The position numbers were made by a program, and so were the translations under genes. From the NCBI GenBank assembly GCA_964580995.1, contig CAZOMV010000008.1, positions 1-64,000 of the forward strand: a stretch of DNA of 64,000 nucleotides. The letters run 5' to 3'. Below the pieces are notes generated by a model that saw nothing but the letters and a program-made list of their open reading frames with translations, was not told where the DNA came from and made no database searches. Every line of letters starts with the position of its first letter. Within the stretch, counting starts at the first letter, position 1. Below, piece after piece: positions 26,065 through 35,678 of the stretch. The DNA is from JAKJEP01 sp964580995 (GTDB lineage Bacteria; Planctomycetota; Phycisphaerae; Sedimentisphaerales; SM23-30).

Positions 26065-26574
26065 CTATTCCTGTTTCCTGCCGCCCCCAAAACCACCGCC
26101 GCACCCGCCTCTGCCGCCGCCCCGGCCCCGCCTGCATCCCAATCCTCCCCATTTTTCAGGGGTTGTCTCCGGCACCGGAATTATGCTGCCGCCTTCGCAG
26201 TTGGGGCAGGTGAGTTTCCGGTCCGGATTTACCTCCGCCGTAAAACGGCTGCCGCATTGCCGACAGACATACTTCCGCGTGGCTACCGGTTCCGTGCCAT
26301 CGATTTGAATGATCAGTGCCCGGCCCTGCACCAGGGCGGTGGCGATCTTCCGCCGGGCCTCCTCCACGATCCGCCCGAACGTCGCCCGCGATACCCCCAT
26401 CTTCTCTGCGGCCTCCTCCTGGTACAGCCCCTCCATATCCGCTAGCCGGATCGCCTCAAATTCGTCCGGCCCCAGCTCCACCTGCTTCAGGCGGCGCACC
26501 GGTTTACCCGCCGGTTTGAACGCCATCGCGCCGGGAATACCATGAATCAATCTGCATTTACAAGGTCTTACCAT
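26065..26574 (-). CDS. DUF134 family DNA-binding regulator
   Basis: Start set at MVRPCKCR (ATG at 26574), giving 169 residues; the upstream extension would read through the palindromic operator. A sigma70-region-4-like helix-turn-helix lies at ~30-85 (LGPDEFEAIRLADMEGLYQEEAAEKMGVSRATF split), then a zinc-ribbon-like pair CRQCG...CPNC (~115-140) and a Gly/Arg/Cys-rich tail. Family members are predicted DNA-binding proteins. First gene of the ORP-like cluster, and very likely the regulator acting at the palindrome 17 bases before its start. Confidence 0.85.
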   Translation of the reverse strand: MVRPCKCRLIHGIPGAMAFKPAGKPVRRLKQVELGPDEFEAIRLADMEGLYQEEAAEKMGVSRATFGRIVEEARRKIATALVQGRALIIQIDGTEPVATRKYVCRQCGSRFTAEVNPDRKLTCPNCEGGSIIPVPETTPEKWGGLGCRRGRGGGRGGCGGGFGGGRKQE

Positions 26575-26590
26575 AGTACTTTTTTCGTCT

Positions 26591-26612
26591 ATTATGAGCA
26601 TATGCTCATAAT
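26591..26612 (-). promoter_or_regulatory. Perfect 22-bp palindromic operator
   Basis: The half-site ATTATGAGCAT is followed directly by its exact reverse complement. It lies between the divergent DUF134 and TPR-like genes and overlaps the -10 of the predicted minus-strand promoter, the expected place for a repressor site. The binder is probably the DUF134 protein itself (inference). Confidence 0.8.
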
Positions 26613-26624
26613 GAACCAAGTCAA
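26597..26624 (-). promoter_or_regulatory. Predicted promoter of the ORP-like cluster
   Basis: On the minus strand TTGACT (26624-26619), 16-base spacer, TATGCT (26602-26597). The -10 and spacer are covered by the palindrome, so operator binding would block polymerase. Confidence 0.45.
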
Positions 26625-26733
26625 TTTCTTTTTCCGATTTCCGATAAAAATTTTATTTACTTCTCCTTCGTTTTAGGCGATAAACACAATATATACATTT
26701 ACTTACGCACCATAAAAAAACAGGAATATCACT

Positions 26734-29241
26734 ATGTTTCGTAAAATTCTGCTGATCGTGGCAATTCTGGTACTGCCCTGCCTGGCTCAGGAAACTCCCG
26801 CCCCCGAGCCGCGTTACCCCAATGATGCCAGAGAGTTATATATCATAGCCCGGAATCTCTGGGCCCCCGTCGAACTGGCCGCCCTCAATTACCAGCCCAG
26901 CCTCGATCCTCTTTCCGCCTCCGCCCGCCTCCACCAGGCATGCCTTTTTCTCCAGGCCGCTGCCGACCTCGACCCACAGAATGCCTTGATAGCCAAGGAC
27001 TTAACAGCACTGTTGATGTCGGATGTGATCAGCGATCCCGGTCGTGGCCGAAAATATTATCGTCTCTATCGTACTCTCCAGCAGGACAATCAGAGGCTTT
27101 TTGAAGACTGGCTAAGTTACCGCTTAACCACCTTAGATGACCGGGAAAACCGCGAATATTATCTGCAAACCCAATTGAACGAATTTAAAAATTTCCCGTT
27201 TCTGCAAAGCAAGATCCAGACGCAACTTGGCATCTTTTCTCTGGAAAAAGGGGATACGCAAACCGCCCTAGCCTATTTCAATAACGCCTTTTCCACCTCG
27301 GAATACAACGATGACGCCCTTGGCCGTCTCCTGGAACTGATGCAGCCCCCTTTGCCCGCGGAAGGGGCTTCCCCCGATAGTATCGCCCAGGCCCAAAAGA
27401 CAATGGCCCAGACCCGCCAAATCTATAGTGCTATCTATTGGCGCCTCAAGGTTTTAAAAAATCCTTATGATGTCGAGGCCATGCTGAATTTCATCGAAAC
27501 CGTTGAAAATCACGGTTCCTATGAATTTGCCCAGAAATTTTATCCCCATGTCTATCGTCTGATTAAAATGGAACCGGCCCTCCGTGAAATGGAACCGGAA
27601 ATTCTTTTCAAGCAGCTCATCGGTGCCTATTCCGGTAAATTATACAACGTCAGCCTGTCCATCGCCCAGACCCTTCTGGCGGACAAACCCGCCGATCTGC
27701 TGGTCAATGCCCTTCTGGCCAAATCCCTGCAAAACCTCGGCCAGCAGGATCAGGCACGGCAGATCATGGATCAGGCGGTGAAAACCACTCGTGAATATCT
27801 GGCCGCCGCCCAGCCGCCGGATTATGAGCGGGAAACCGAACTGGCCTGGTTCCTGTGTTTTATCGATCCCCAACCGACTTTGTCGCTCGAATACGCAATT
27901 CATGTCAATGCCGCCCAAAATGACGACTCACGCAACAAAAGTATCCTGGCCTATGCCCTCCTCTTAAATGGGGACGCAGATCAGGCCGAAACTCTCCTGA
28001 AAACCGCCGACCCCAATGACCCCGTTTCCGCCCTCGGTTGGGCCAAAATCCATAGCGCACGCAGCGACTCCCAGGCCGCGTTGCAAACGCTTAAGAAAAT
28101 CGACCTCATTCGGGCCGGAATCTTGGCCCAGCAGTGCCGGGATATGATCGCCGAACTGGAAAAAGCCGTTTCCGAAACCGCTGCCGCCCCGACAGCCGAT
28201 TCCGCAGCTTCTCAGCCGACCCAAACAACGGACTCCCTGGTCGCAAATATCAACCAGCGATTCGACAATAACGATTTGAAGATCGCCGATCAGCCGGAAA
28301 AATTCGCCCAATGTTCCTTAAAACTCAACAAGGATATGTTTAACCCGGCCGAACCGCTGGAATGCAATCTCTATCTTTCCAACGTCAGCGATTCCAACAA
28401 AACCCCTGTCACGCTGGTCCTGGGACCGGGCTGTTTTATCGACCCCCATGTCTTACTCCTGGCCGAACTCACACCGGATTCATCCGTTCCACCGGCCGCC
28501 GCCCCAACTTACATTCTGGCCCATCGGTATCTGATGACCAATCCCATTCTCATGCCCGGACGCTCCATCATTACCAGAGAGTTCCTCAATATCGGCCTGC
28601 TCCATGATATTTTATACAACCAACCGCAGCGCGATTATAAAATTACCATCCGTGCCATCATCGATCCGATCCCCGATGGCAAGGGCGGCTTTGTCGGCAA
28701 AGTGGCGGAAATTCAGCCCAAACCGGTCACGATTATTCGCAAGGCATTCCAACCCGATCCGGATAAACTGGATTTCCAGTTGCGTCTTCTGCATCAGGGT
28801 TCGCCCGAAGAACGCATCAACGCCACCCATTTATTCTCCGCCCTGTTGCGTGAACAGCAACTCGCCCAGCAAGGGAAAATAGATTATCCCATTCGCAAAA
28901 TCGATACCGCCCGGATTCGCCAATCCCTTTTTGCCAATCTGGCCCATTCCGATTTCCGGGTGCGCGCCTGGACGGTTTTTGCCTGCCGTTCTTTGCCCCT
29001 TAACTCCGAACAGGAACGGGCCAAACTTACCGAATTGCTTTCCGATTCGCACTGGTTTGTCCGGTTTATGACTCTTTATACTCTCCGTGAGGTCGCTGAT
29101 TTGACTGAATATCTCGATTGGGCTTCCACCATTGAAGAAAACGACCTGGTCAAACGGCTCATCCAGTGGCAACTCGGCAAGCCCTGGCAGATCGAGGAAA
29201 TCCCGCTACAGATGCCAGCCGCCGCCTCGCCGCCCAAATAA
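26734..29241 (+). CDS. Large exported TPR-like protein with C-terminal helical repeats
   Basis: 835 residues with a signal peptide (MFRKILLIVAILVLPCLAQ). Residues ~40-470 are helical with TPR-like pairs (KDLTALLMSD, LAYALLLNGDADQAETLL). Residues ~525-680 look like a beta-sandwich (LNKDMFNPAEPLECNLYL), and ~690-820 HEAT-like helices (EERINATHLFSALL, FRVRAWTVFA). No catalytic motif seen. It is divergent from the ORP-like cluster and ends tail to tail with the Ig-like gene at 29322. Codons are C-rich. Probably a periplasmic scaffold; no specific family recognised. Confidence 0.75.
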   Translation: MFRKILLIVAILVLPCLAQETPAPEPRYPNDARELYIIARNLWAPVELAALNYQPSLDPLSASARLHQACLFLQAAADLDPQNALIAKDLTALLMSDVISDPGRGRKYYRLYRTLQQDNQRLFEDWLSYRLTTLDDRENREYYLQTQLNEFKNFPFLQSKIQTQLGIFSLEKGDTQTALAYFNNAFSTSEYNDDALGRLLELMQPPLPAEGASPDSIAQAQKTMAQTRQIYSAIYWRLKVLKNPYDVEAMLNFIETVENHGSYEFAQKFYPHVYRLIKMEPALREMEPEILFKQLIGAYSGKLYNVSLSIAQTLLADKPADLLVNALLAKSLQNLGQQDQARQIMDQAVKTTREYLAAAQPPDYERETELAWFLCFIDPQPTLSLEYAIHVNAAQNDDSRNKSILAYALLLNGDADQAETLLKTADPNDPVSALGWAKIHSARSDSQAALQTLKKIDLIRAGILAQQCRDMIAELEKAVSETAAAPTADSAASQPTQTTDSLVANINQRFDNNDLKIADQPEKFAQCSLKLNKDMFNPAEPLECNLYLSNVSDSNKTPVTLVLGPGCFIDPHVLLLAELTPDSSVPPAAAPTYILAHRYLMTNPILMPGRSIITREFLNIGLLHDILYNQPQRDYKITIRAIIDPIPDGKGGFVGKVAEIQPKPVTIIRKAFQPDPDKLDFQLRLLHQGSPEERINATHLFSALLREQQLAQQGKIDYPIRKIDTARIRQSLFANLAHSDFRVRAWTVFACRSLPLNSEQERAKLTELLSDSHWFVRFMTLYTLREVADLTEYLDWASTIEENDLVKRLIQWQLGKPWQIEEIPLQMPAAASPPK

Positions 29242-29321
29242 ACTGGTTTCTCAACCTGAATCTGCGGCAGTAGGGCGGAAGTACTGACGGGCAAGGAATT
29301 TCCACTTTTGGAAAAATCTGC

Positions 29322-30095
29322 TTATGTGCCAGCCTCAATCGGTTCGTTCGGTTCGGCTGGGATAACATCTTCCCTCTCCACCGATTTGGGATTGCTCTGC
29401 GGATCCACAATGGCATTGGGTTTATTGGGAGTTATTATTTTCTCTCGAATTGTTCGTGCGCATTGGTCGGCAATTTTCTCAATGAGTTCCGAGTAGAAAT
29501 TTTCCTCTTTTTCTTCCACGTCGGCTTTGGCGGCGATTTGCCGGGTCTGGCTGGACAGAATTTCACCCGTCGTTTTATCGAGCACCACCACCAAAACCGT
29601 CAGTTCCCTGGCTTCCTCTTGGACCGGCCCGGAAGCCGCTGGTTTCGGTAGGGGGGCTGCCTCTTTTTTCACCGGCAAAGTTTTGGGGGCGCTATTTGGA
29701 TTGGCAGGCTCGGCTGCCGGTGGCACACGAAAAGTTCCCCGGCTTTTCTTGCCCTGCTTATTGGTCGCCAGCACCTGAATCTGATCCGCCGCTGCCGCCT
29801 CGATGTCGGCCTGGAAACTGCCATCTTCCTGAATCTGGGCCTCGACAAAATCGTTCGTGCTCAGATTGGTAATTTTCAGCTCCGCCGCGCTGCTGCTATC
29901 AATGGCCCCGGCGTTTCCCGCGACCGTAACCGCAGTCCCCCCAGCCGAAGGCGTCACCGAGATCAGGTTTTTATGCACCTTCACCCGCGCTTCACCTGCC
30001 TTCTCATTTTGCCCCGAAGTTATCGTTATGGGTATCCATGACAAAATCACAAAAAACAAAACAGCCCTGACCGCACGATCTTTTATATAACGCAT
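29322..30095 (-). CDS. Exported Ig-like-domain protein of unknown function
   Basis: 257 residues: a signal peptide (MRYIKDRAVRAVLFFVILSW), an Ig-like beta-sandwich (~35-125; ITNLSTNDFVEAQIQEDGSF, IQVLATNKQGKKSRG), a Pro/Ala-rich linker, then a helical C-terminal part (ELIEKIADQCARTIREKI). It begins 10 bases after the stop of the beta-helix gene and is likely co-transcribed with it. No enzyme motif is seen. Confidence 0.7.
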   Translation of the reverse strand: MRYIKDRAVRAVLFFVILSWIPITITSGQNEKAGEARVKVHKNLISVTPSAGGTAVTVAGNAGAIDSSSAAELKITNLSTNDFVEAQIQEDGSFQADIEAAAADQIQVLATNKQGKKSRGTFRVPPAAEPANPNSAPKTLPVKKEAAPLPKPAASGPVQEEARELTVLVVVLDKTTGEILSSQTRQIAAKADVEEKEENFYSELIEKIADQCARTIREKIITPNKPNAIVDPQSNPKSVEREDVIPAEPNEPIEAGT

Positions 30096-30105
30096 TTTGA
30101 TTATC

Positions 30106-32613
30106 CTATTTTTCGGGTATGGAAAAATTCACGGTTTCGTCAAAGGAGCCAAATCGAATACTACATTCGATGTCGCCCGCCTGAACCTCCATATTGGTTT
30201 TCTTTACCACTATTTTAAAAGTAGAATTATTCAGATTGATGAGAGCGGAAACAACTCCTCCTTCGGCAGTTTCTATTTTTTTACATACGTACTTGCCCGC
30301 CCCTTTCTGGCAAAAATTGCCTGCTGGCAGGGTAAACGTCTGTTCCTCCCAACCGATTACTACCTCTTCCTCTGTTAAGTCAACCGACATATCCTCCACC
30401 GCCAGCTTCCCTTCAATGGTAAGAGTGTCGGAATTCACCTCTTGTCCCGCCTTGACCTTTGCCTTCGTTACTTCCAGCGTATCAGCATACGAGGCCATGA
30501 AGGGAACCTGCTCCCCTTCGATGATTTCCGCCTCCCCTTGAATATAAAAATCGCCGATCACAATCTCCACCGGTATCGGATTGGGCAAACCCGTTAAATC
30601 AAGCCCTTTGCCTTTTACCAGAAATTCCCCGTCCTGAAAGCAAATATATTGAATGCCGGCATTTTTACTTTTATAAATAAATTTTCCGTTTTTCGGTTCA
30701 AATTCTTCGGCGTCAATCTGCTGGGTATAAGGCCCGAAATGAATATAAACATCATTGGCATCTTCCAGGTACTCCGCCAGGCTGGGACTATCCCCACTTA
30801 AATCCACCGGATACTTGCCTGCCAGCGTAAAGAAATCCGTCCCCTGCTTTTTGCCCTTCTCGATCTTGAGTTTTGCTATAGAAATCATCAGCGATTCTCC
30901 CGGTAGGGAGTAATCATACGGATATTCATACGCCCCCATATCCACCGTACCATTAACAACCCGTTCGTTGCCGTCCAGATCCGTATCATAACCGGCAATC
31001 GCACCGGTATCCCCCGCATCAATACCCGGCGACCCCGCCAGCAGGTGATAGTCTCCCTCTATCCAATTGCTTTTTTTCCAATATCCCGGCTTAACAAAAC
31101 CAGGATAGGTCGCTATATTCCCCTCCCCCCAAATCAGCGTACTTTCGTCATCGAAATCACATTTTCCTTTTCCACCTTGAACGTCACTGAATGAAATTAT
31201 TGTATCGGAATTCTGTTCGGCAGTAATCGCCGGCCTCCAATTCATGCCATTTTGCCAAAGGACACAACTAGCAATGGAAAGGTTACTTTCACCGCACCAT
31301 ATTCCACCTGCAAGTATACCGGCAAAATTTTTCGCTGGTTTGCCGTTTCCCACGATGGTACAATTAGTAATAGTTCCCGAAGATTCATAGCACGATAAAC
31401 CACTACCTTCCACGGCTTCATTGGCTATTATGTTACAATTCGTTATCGTAACATTAGTTTTATTACAATTAATTCCTCCACCCAAGCCATATTCACAAGA
31501 ATTGCACGAAATTAAACATTTATTTATGGCGAGAATACTTTCCTCTGCATGAATCCCTCCTCCGTGCAAAGATGAATCATTGTTGCTGAAGGTACAATTT
31601 TCGATGGTTGTCTTACCACTAACACAATATATTCCACCACCATAATAATCAGAATGGTTATTCATAATAGAACTATTTATAATGATAATGGATCCCAGAC
31701 AACAGAAAATACCTCCGCCATAGCCTACTTGTATATATGACATGGTTCTGTCATGTGCTGCATTATTTTTTATAACACTATCCCTGATTATGGTGTTGCT
31801 GTTATAACAATAAATTCCACTTCCCGATATGGCATCATTATTTTTGAGAATACAATTGGAGATGGAAGGACTACTATTTTGACAGAATATCCCTCCGCCA
31901 TTACAAAGTGCAAGTTGACCGCCGGGGGCATAACCATTGGTAATAGTAAAACCATCTAAGATCGAATTTGGGTCTTCCTGACTATGAAAAGTAAAACCAC
32001 GTCCCTCCTCCTGACAATCGATAATACAGTTTTCCGGCCCATTTTCACTGCGAACCGTAATCGCCTTCCCCTTAAAATCAATATCCCGGTTCCCCTCCCC
32101 CGCATAGGTCCCGTCCGCCACCACAATCGTATCCCCGTCCCCAGCCGCATCGATGGCCGCCTGGATGGTCAAATAATCCCCCGGCACGTGCAGCGTTTGT
32201 GCCGTATCGGCAAGCCCCGTGGTCGAAGAGGATACCGTAAATGTTTTCGCTTCGGTGTATTCGCTGTTGGTGTTCGGGTCGGTGAGAAAACGGAGGCAGA
32301 TCGAATAGGTTCCCGCTGGGAGCGGCCCGACGGTCTTGGTTATATTATAGGGGGTTAGAACCTGTGTACAGGCAACATTCTCCGGCAGATAGCGAATCAC
32401 ATCAAAATAGACTGCTCCCGCATCCACGGAAACCGCGGTCTGACTGGGTGGGCAGCCGTCGGACCAGATTCCCTCGACGGTTATCTGTATCACGTTGCTG
32501 TCGGTCGGCGCTGCCGGCGAAATCGCCAGATTGTAATTCTGGTAGTCCGCATTTGCCAGTGTTAACAAAAAAGAGAATACGATTACCGCGATGACAAAAG
32601 GAAACCCTTTCAT
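30106..32613 (-). CDS. Secreted right-handed parallel beta-helix protein
   Basis: Start set at MKGFPF (ATG at 32613, seven bases after GAAGGG), about 835 residues with a signal peptide. An N-terminal beta-sandwich (~25-130) is followed by a beta-helix: the entry motif TIQAAIDAAGDGDTIVVADG, then repeated NGGGIFC / SNCILKNN coils to ~500, ending in GSPGIDAGD...DGNERVVNG...MGAYEY, typical of the 'choice-of-anchor Q' group. Two copies of an unnamed ~115-residue domain form the C terminus and recur in the phytase-like protein at 43.4 kb. The coil region (about 31.2-32.0 kb) is much more AT-rich than its surroundings. Likely a surface polysaccharide-binding or -degrading protein. Confidence 0.85.
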   Translation of the reverse strand: MKGFPFVIAVIVFSFLLTLANADYQNYNLAISPAAPTDSNVIQITVEGIWSDGCPPSQTAVSVDAGAVYFDVIRYLPENVACTQVLTPYNITKTVGPLPAGTYSICLRFLTDPNTNSEYTEAKTFTVSSSTTGLADTAQTLHVPGDYLTIQAAIDAAGDGDTIVVADGTYAGEGNRDIDFKGKAITVRSENGPENCIIDCQEEGRGFTFHSQEDPNSILDGFTITNGYAPGGQLALCNGGGIFCQNSSPSISNCILKNNDAISGSGIYCYNSNTIIRDSVIKNNAAHDRTMSYIQVGYGGGIFCCLGSIIIINSSIMNNHSDYYGGGIYCVSGKTTIENCTFSNNDSSLHGGGIHAEESILAINKCLISCNSCEYGLGGGINCNKTNVTITNCNIIANEAVEGSGLSCYESSGTITNCTIVGNGKPAKNFAGILAGGIWCGESNLSIASCVLWQNGMNWRPAITAEQNSDTIISFSDVQGGKGKCDFDDESTLIWGEGNIATYPGFVKPGYWKKSNWIEGDYHLLAGSPGIDAGDTGAIAGYDTDLDGNERVVNGTVDMGAYEYPYDYSLPGESLMISIAKLKIEKGKKQGTDFFTLAGKYPVDLSGDSPSLAEYLEDANDVYIHFGPYTQQIDAEEFEPKNGKFIYKSKNAGIQYICFQDGEFLVKGKGLDLTGLPNPIPVEIVIGDFYIQGEAEIIEGEQVPFMASYADTLEVTKAKVKAGQEVNSDTLTIEGKLAVEDMSVDLTEEEVVIGWEEQTFTLPAGNFCQKGAGKYVCKKIETAEGGVVSALINLNNSTFKIVVKKTNMEVQAGDIECSIRFGSFDETVNFSIPEK

Positions 32614-32673
32614 ATACATACCCTTCCACACGCTATTACTTTACCTTACAGTATGTACCGTCCACTGGGCTCA

Positions 32674-32682
32674 TTATACCAA
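32674..32682 (-). promoter_or_regulatory. Extended -10 promoter before the beta-helix gene
   Basis: On the minus strand TGGTATAAT, an extended -10 element, about 60 bases upstream of the start codon. No clear -35 is seen. The rest of the 32614-32826 gap shows no gene. Confidence 0.4.
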
Positions 32683-32826
32683 CTGCCAGTTGCGAAGGAA
32701 ATATATTTTCCGGCAGATAAACTCTGATTGGCGTAAAACAGCCGGAGCAAAAGTAAGAAATAATTGTAACCAATTTAATTGCAGGCGATTATGATTTTTG
32801 CGAAATATGCCCCGAGGTGCTATGAT

Positions 32827-33297
32827 TCAATCGCAAACGGCGGGTTGCCGCACATGGGGGGGCAGATTATGGATTTGAATCTGCCGTTCGTCCGGACCCC
32901 GGTGTTCCAGATAGATCCAGATGGGATGATAGGGCTCGATTAGAGTTTGCACTCGATCCGCCCACTCGATTACGATAATCGTGGGGGGGGTACAGATTTC
33001 GTCAAAGCCGAGGGCTTCCAGTTGTTTGGCATGGTCCAGCCGGTAGGCATCGATATGGCACAGCGGCAGCCGGCCTTCATATTCATTAATCAGGGTGAAC
33101 GTCGGGCTGGTCACTGCCTCGCTGCCCTTGATCTCCAGCCCCAGCGCCAGCCCTTTGATCAGATGGGTCTTGCCAGTCCCCAGTTGACCGACCAACGCGA
33201 TAATTTCACCGCCCTGCAATACCTGCCCCAACTTTCGACCCAGTTCAATAGTTTGCTCCACACTGCGGCTGGTAATCTCAAATGACTCGTTACCCAC
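32827..33297 (-). CDS. tsaE: tRNA threonylcarbamoyladenosine biosynthesis ATPase TsaE
   Basis: Essential P-loop ATPase partner in t6A tRNA modification. The start is taken as the GTG at 33297, seven bases after GGAG and overlapping the thiL stop by eight bases; this gives 156 residues, the family norm. Walker A is VGQLGTGKTHLIKGLA; then SPTFTLINEYEG, LCHIDAYRLD and VIEWADRVQ follow in the usual order. Last gene of the run rsmE-argH-thiL-tsaE. Confidence 0.93.
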   Translation of the reverse strand: MGNESFEITSRSVEQTIELGRKLGQVLQGGEIIALVGQLGTGKTHLIKGLALGLEIKGSEAVTSPTFTLINEYEGRLPLCHIDAYRLDHAKQLEALGFDEICTPPTIIVIEWADRVQTLIEPYHPIWIYLEHRGPDERQIQIHNLPPHVRQPAVCD

Positions 33298-34225
33298 GAA
33301 AATGCTCCCATCCTCCGGCCCACACCAGTTCCTTCCCGCCGTCTCGGCGGACCAGTACAATTCCTGATTCCCATTCTTCCTTTTGCGGTTCGATTATACC
33401 GATTACCGAAAGCCGCGTCTGCGACTGTTGCCCCCAGCATGCCTCCAGCTTCCGACCGTCTTCCTGGCTGACCGTGAACAACAGTTCAAAATCCTCCCCA
33501 TCATGCAGGGCGGCCGCCAAAGGATCTTTACCTGCCAGGGCCGCGGCACTCAAGGGCAGCCGGTCTTCATAAATCACAGCGGAAACCTGGCTCTCCGTGC
33601 AAATATGATTCAAATCGCTGCTGATTCCGTCGCTGATATCGATCATGGCGTGCAGATCGACCAGCCCCGCCATCGCCCGCGCCTCACTCACCCGCGGGGT
33701 AAAATTCATATGCCTGCCCTGCAGCGAACCGCCCAGCTCGCCCGTGACCAGAATCGCATCCCCCACCTTGGCCCCGCTCCGCCGCACCGGCTTCACTCCC
33801 ATCGCCCGCGCCAGCATCGTGACATTAATCGCCAGCGGCTTATCCCAACTGGTGGTATCCCCGCCCACCAGCGGACAGCGATATTGCTCCGCCGTCTGCT
33901 GAAGTCCGCGATGCAGCTCTTGTGCCTCTTTCATGCTCATCCGGTTGGGCAGCGCCACCGCCGCCACCGCCGCCAGCGGCACCGCCGCCATTGCCGCGCA
34001 GTCGCTCAGACTGCACGCCATCGCCTTATAGCCCACCTGTTCCAGCGTACACCGGCTCAAATCGAAATGGACCCCCTCCAGCAGCATATCCGTAGTAACC
34101 AGCACCTTCTCCCCGCCCACCGCCAGAATGGCCATATCATCGCCGATCCCCAGCTCCACATTCGTATCAGGCAGTTGGCTATGCTTTTGAATCCAGTCGA
34201 TAAGCTCGAATTCGGATTTACCCAT
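33290..34225 (-). CDS. thiL: Thiamine-monophosphate kinase
   Basis: Phosphorylates thiamine monophosphate to the active diphosphate. 311 residues. Motifs of the PurM/ThiL fold: ELGIGDDMAIL, VLVTTDMLLEGVHFDL, KAMACSLSDCAAMAA, LVGGDTTSW, VTGELGGSLQGR, IDISDGISSDLNHIC, LHDGEDFELLF. It starts nine bases after argH and overlaps tsaE. No TPP riboswitch is visible. Confidence 0.95.
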   Translation of the reverse strand: MGKSEFELIDWIQKHSQLPDTNVELGIGDDMAILAVGGEKVLVTTDMLLEGVHFDLSRCTLEQVGYKAMACSLSDCAAMAAVPLAAVAAVALPNRMSMKEAQELHRGLQQTAEQYRCPLVGGDTTSWDKPLAINVTMLARAMGVKPVRRSGAKVGDAILVTGELGGSLQGRHMNFTPRVSEARAMAGLVDLHAMIDISDGISSDLNHICTESQVSAVIYEDRLPLSAAALAGKDPLAAALHDGEDFELLFTVSQEDGRKLEACWGQQSQTRLSVIGIIEPQKEEWESGIVLVRRDGGKELVWAGGWEHFRG

Positions 34226-34234
34226 ACCTCTCCG

Positions 34235-35623
34235 TCACCCCTGCTTCAGTTCCTGCTGCCAGAACGCCAGTTGCTCCTGCAATTGTTTCCCTCCCGCCGA
34301 ACCCTCTACCGCGTACCCAGCCACCACCTTCTCCGCCCCCAGATGCTCATACACATCCTGATCGATTTTATCGCAAACTTTCTGGAATTGTTCCAGTGGT
34401 ATTTCGCTTAGCGTGAAATCTGCCCGTTCGCACTCGCTGACCAGCGTGCCGACAATCTGGTGTGCCTGCCGGAAGGGAATCCCCTTGCGCACCAGGTACT
34501 CCGCCAGCGCCGTCGCGTCCAAAAATCCATCTTCTAGGTCCCGCTCAATCCGTCCTGGATTAAACTGCGTATGCTCCACAATAGCCGCCGCCATCCGCAG
34601 ACTTGCCTCCATCGTATCCGCCGCATCGAACAACTGCTTCTTGTCTTCCTGCATGTCCCTGTTATAGGCCAGCGGCTGCCCCTTCAGCATCGTCAGCAGC
34701 GCCACCAGATTGCCGTACAACTGCCCGCACTTGCCCCGAATCAGCTCCAGCATATCCGGATTCCGCTTCTGCGGCATCATGCTGCTGCCCGTGCAGAAGG
34801 CATCCCCGATCCGGATAAACCCGAATTCCTGGCTGGCGTATAGAATCCAGTCTTCCGCCAGCCGCGACAAATGCATCGCCGTCATCGCCGCGGCAAACAC
34901 AAATTCCACGCAGAAATCCCGGTCGCTGATCGAATCGATACTATTCCGTGTAATCGCCGGAAACCCCAGCAGCTCCGCCGTCCGCCGCCGATTTAGCGGC
35001 AGACTGCTGCCCGCAATCGCTCCGCTGCCCAGCGGACAGACATTCACCCGGCCCGCCAGATCCCCAAACCGCTGTTTGTCCCTTTGCAACTGCTCCGCAA
35101 ACGCCAGCAGATAATGCCCCGCCAGTACCGGCTGGGCCCGCTGCATATGCGTGTAACCCGGTATGATGGTTTGCCCCTGCTTCTCCGCCTGGCTCACTAG
35201 TGCCTTTTGCAGATCACTGATCCACCCCGTCATCAAACCGATTTGATCCCGCATCCACAGCCGCATATCCAGTGCCACCTGGTCATTCCGGCTGCGGCCC
35301 GTGTGCAGCTTTTTGCCCGCCTCCCCGATTTTCTGAATCAGGGCCGCCTCGATCACCATGTGGATATCTTCGTATTTCTTATCGAATTTGAACTTGCCCT
35401 CGTCAATCGCCTCAGCAATCTCCGTCAAGCCCTGCCGGATTTGCTGAAACTCCTCCTTGCTCAGCAGTTTCTGTTCGCACAGCATCTGAGCATGGGCAAT
35501 ACTGCCCGCGATATCATACTTGTATAAGCGGTGGTCCACACTGATCGATTCCACAAAATCGACCGCCAGTTCATCCTGCGGCTGAGCCATCCGGCTTTGC
35601 CAGCTTTTCTCCTGCTTCTTCAT
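34235..35623 (-). CDS. argH: Argininosuccinate lyase
   Basis: Splits argininosuccinate into arginine and fumarate, the last step of arginine synthesis. Start at MKKQEK (ATG 35623) with GAGGTGG upstream; 462 residues. Signature GSSMMPQKRNPDMLEL with the catalytic-loop Ser, plus GRSRNDQVALDMRLW and PGYTHMQRAQPV. It is about 24 kb from argBDF and on the opposite strand; argG is not in the window. It has its own strong promoter in the gap after rsmE. Confidence 0.95.
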   Translation of the reverse strand: MKKQEKSWQSRMAQPQDELAVDFVESISVDHRLYKYDIAGSIAHAQMLCEQKLLSKEEFQQIRQGLTEIAEAIDEGKFKFDKKYEDIHMVIEAALIQKIGEAGKKLHTGRSRNDQVALDMRLWMRDQIGLMTGWISDLQKALVSQAEKQGQTIIPGYTHMQRAQPVLAGHYLLAFAEQLQRDKQRFGDLAGRVNVCPLGSGAIAGSSLPLNRRRTAELLGFPAITRNSIDSISDRDFCVEFVFAAAMTAMHLSRLAEDWILYASQEFGFIRIGDAFCTGSSMMPQKRNPDMLELIRGKCGQLYGNLVALLTMLKGQPLAYNRDMQEDKKQLFDAADTMEASLRMAAAIVEHTQFNPGRIERDLEDGFLDATALAEYLVRKGIPFRQAHQIVGTLVSECERADFTLSEIPLEQFQKVCDKIDQDVYEHLGAEKVVAGYAVEGSAGGKQLQEQLAFWQQELKQG

Positions 35624-35678
35624 AAACCACCTCAATCTTTTTTGCCAGATTCTATAGGTTTTTATTCATACCATAGGG

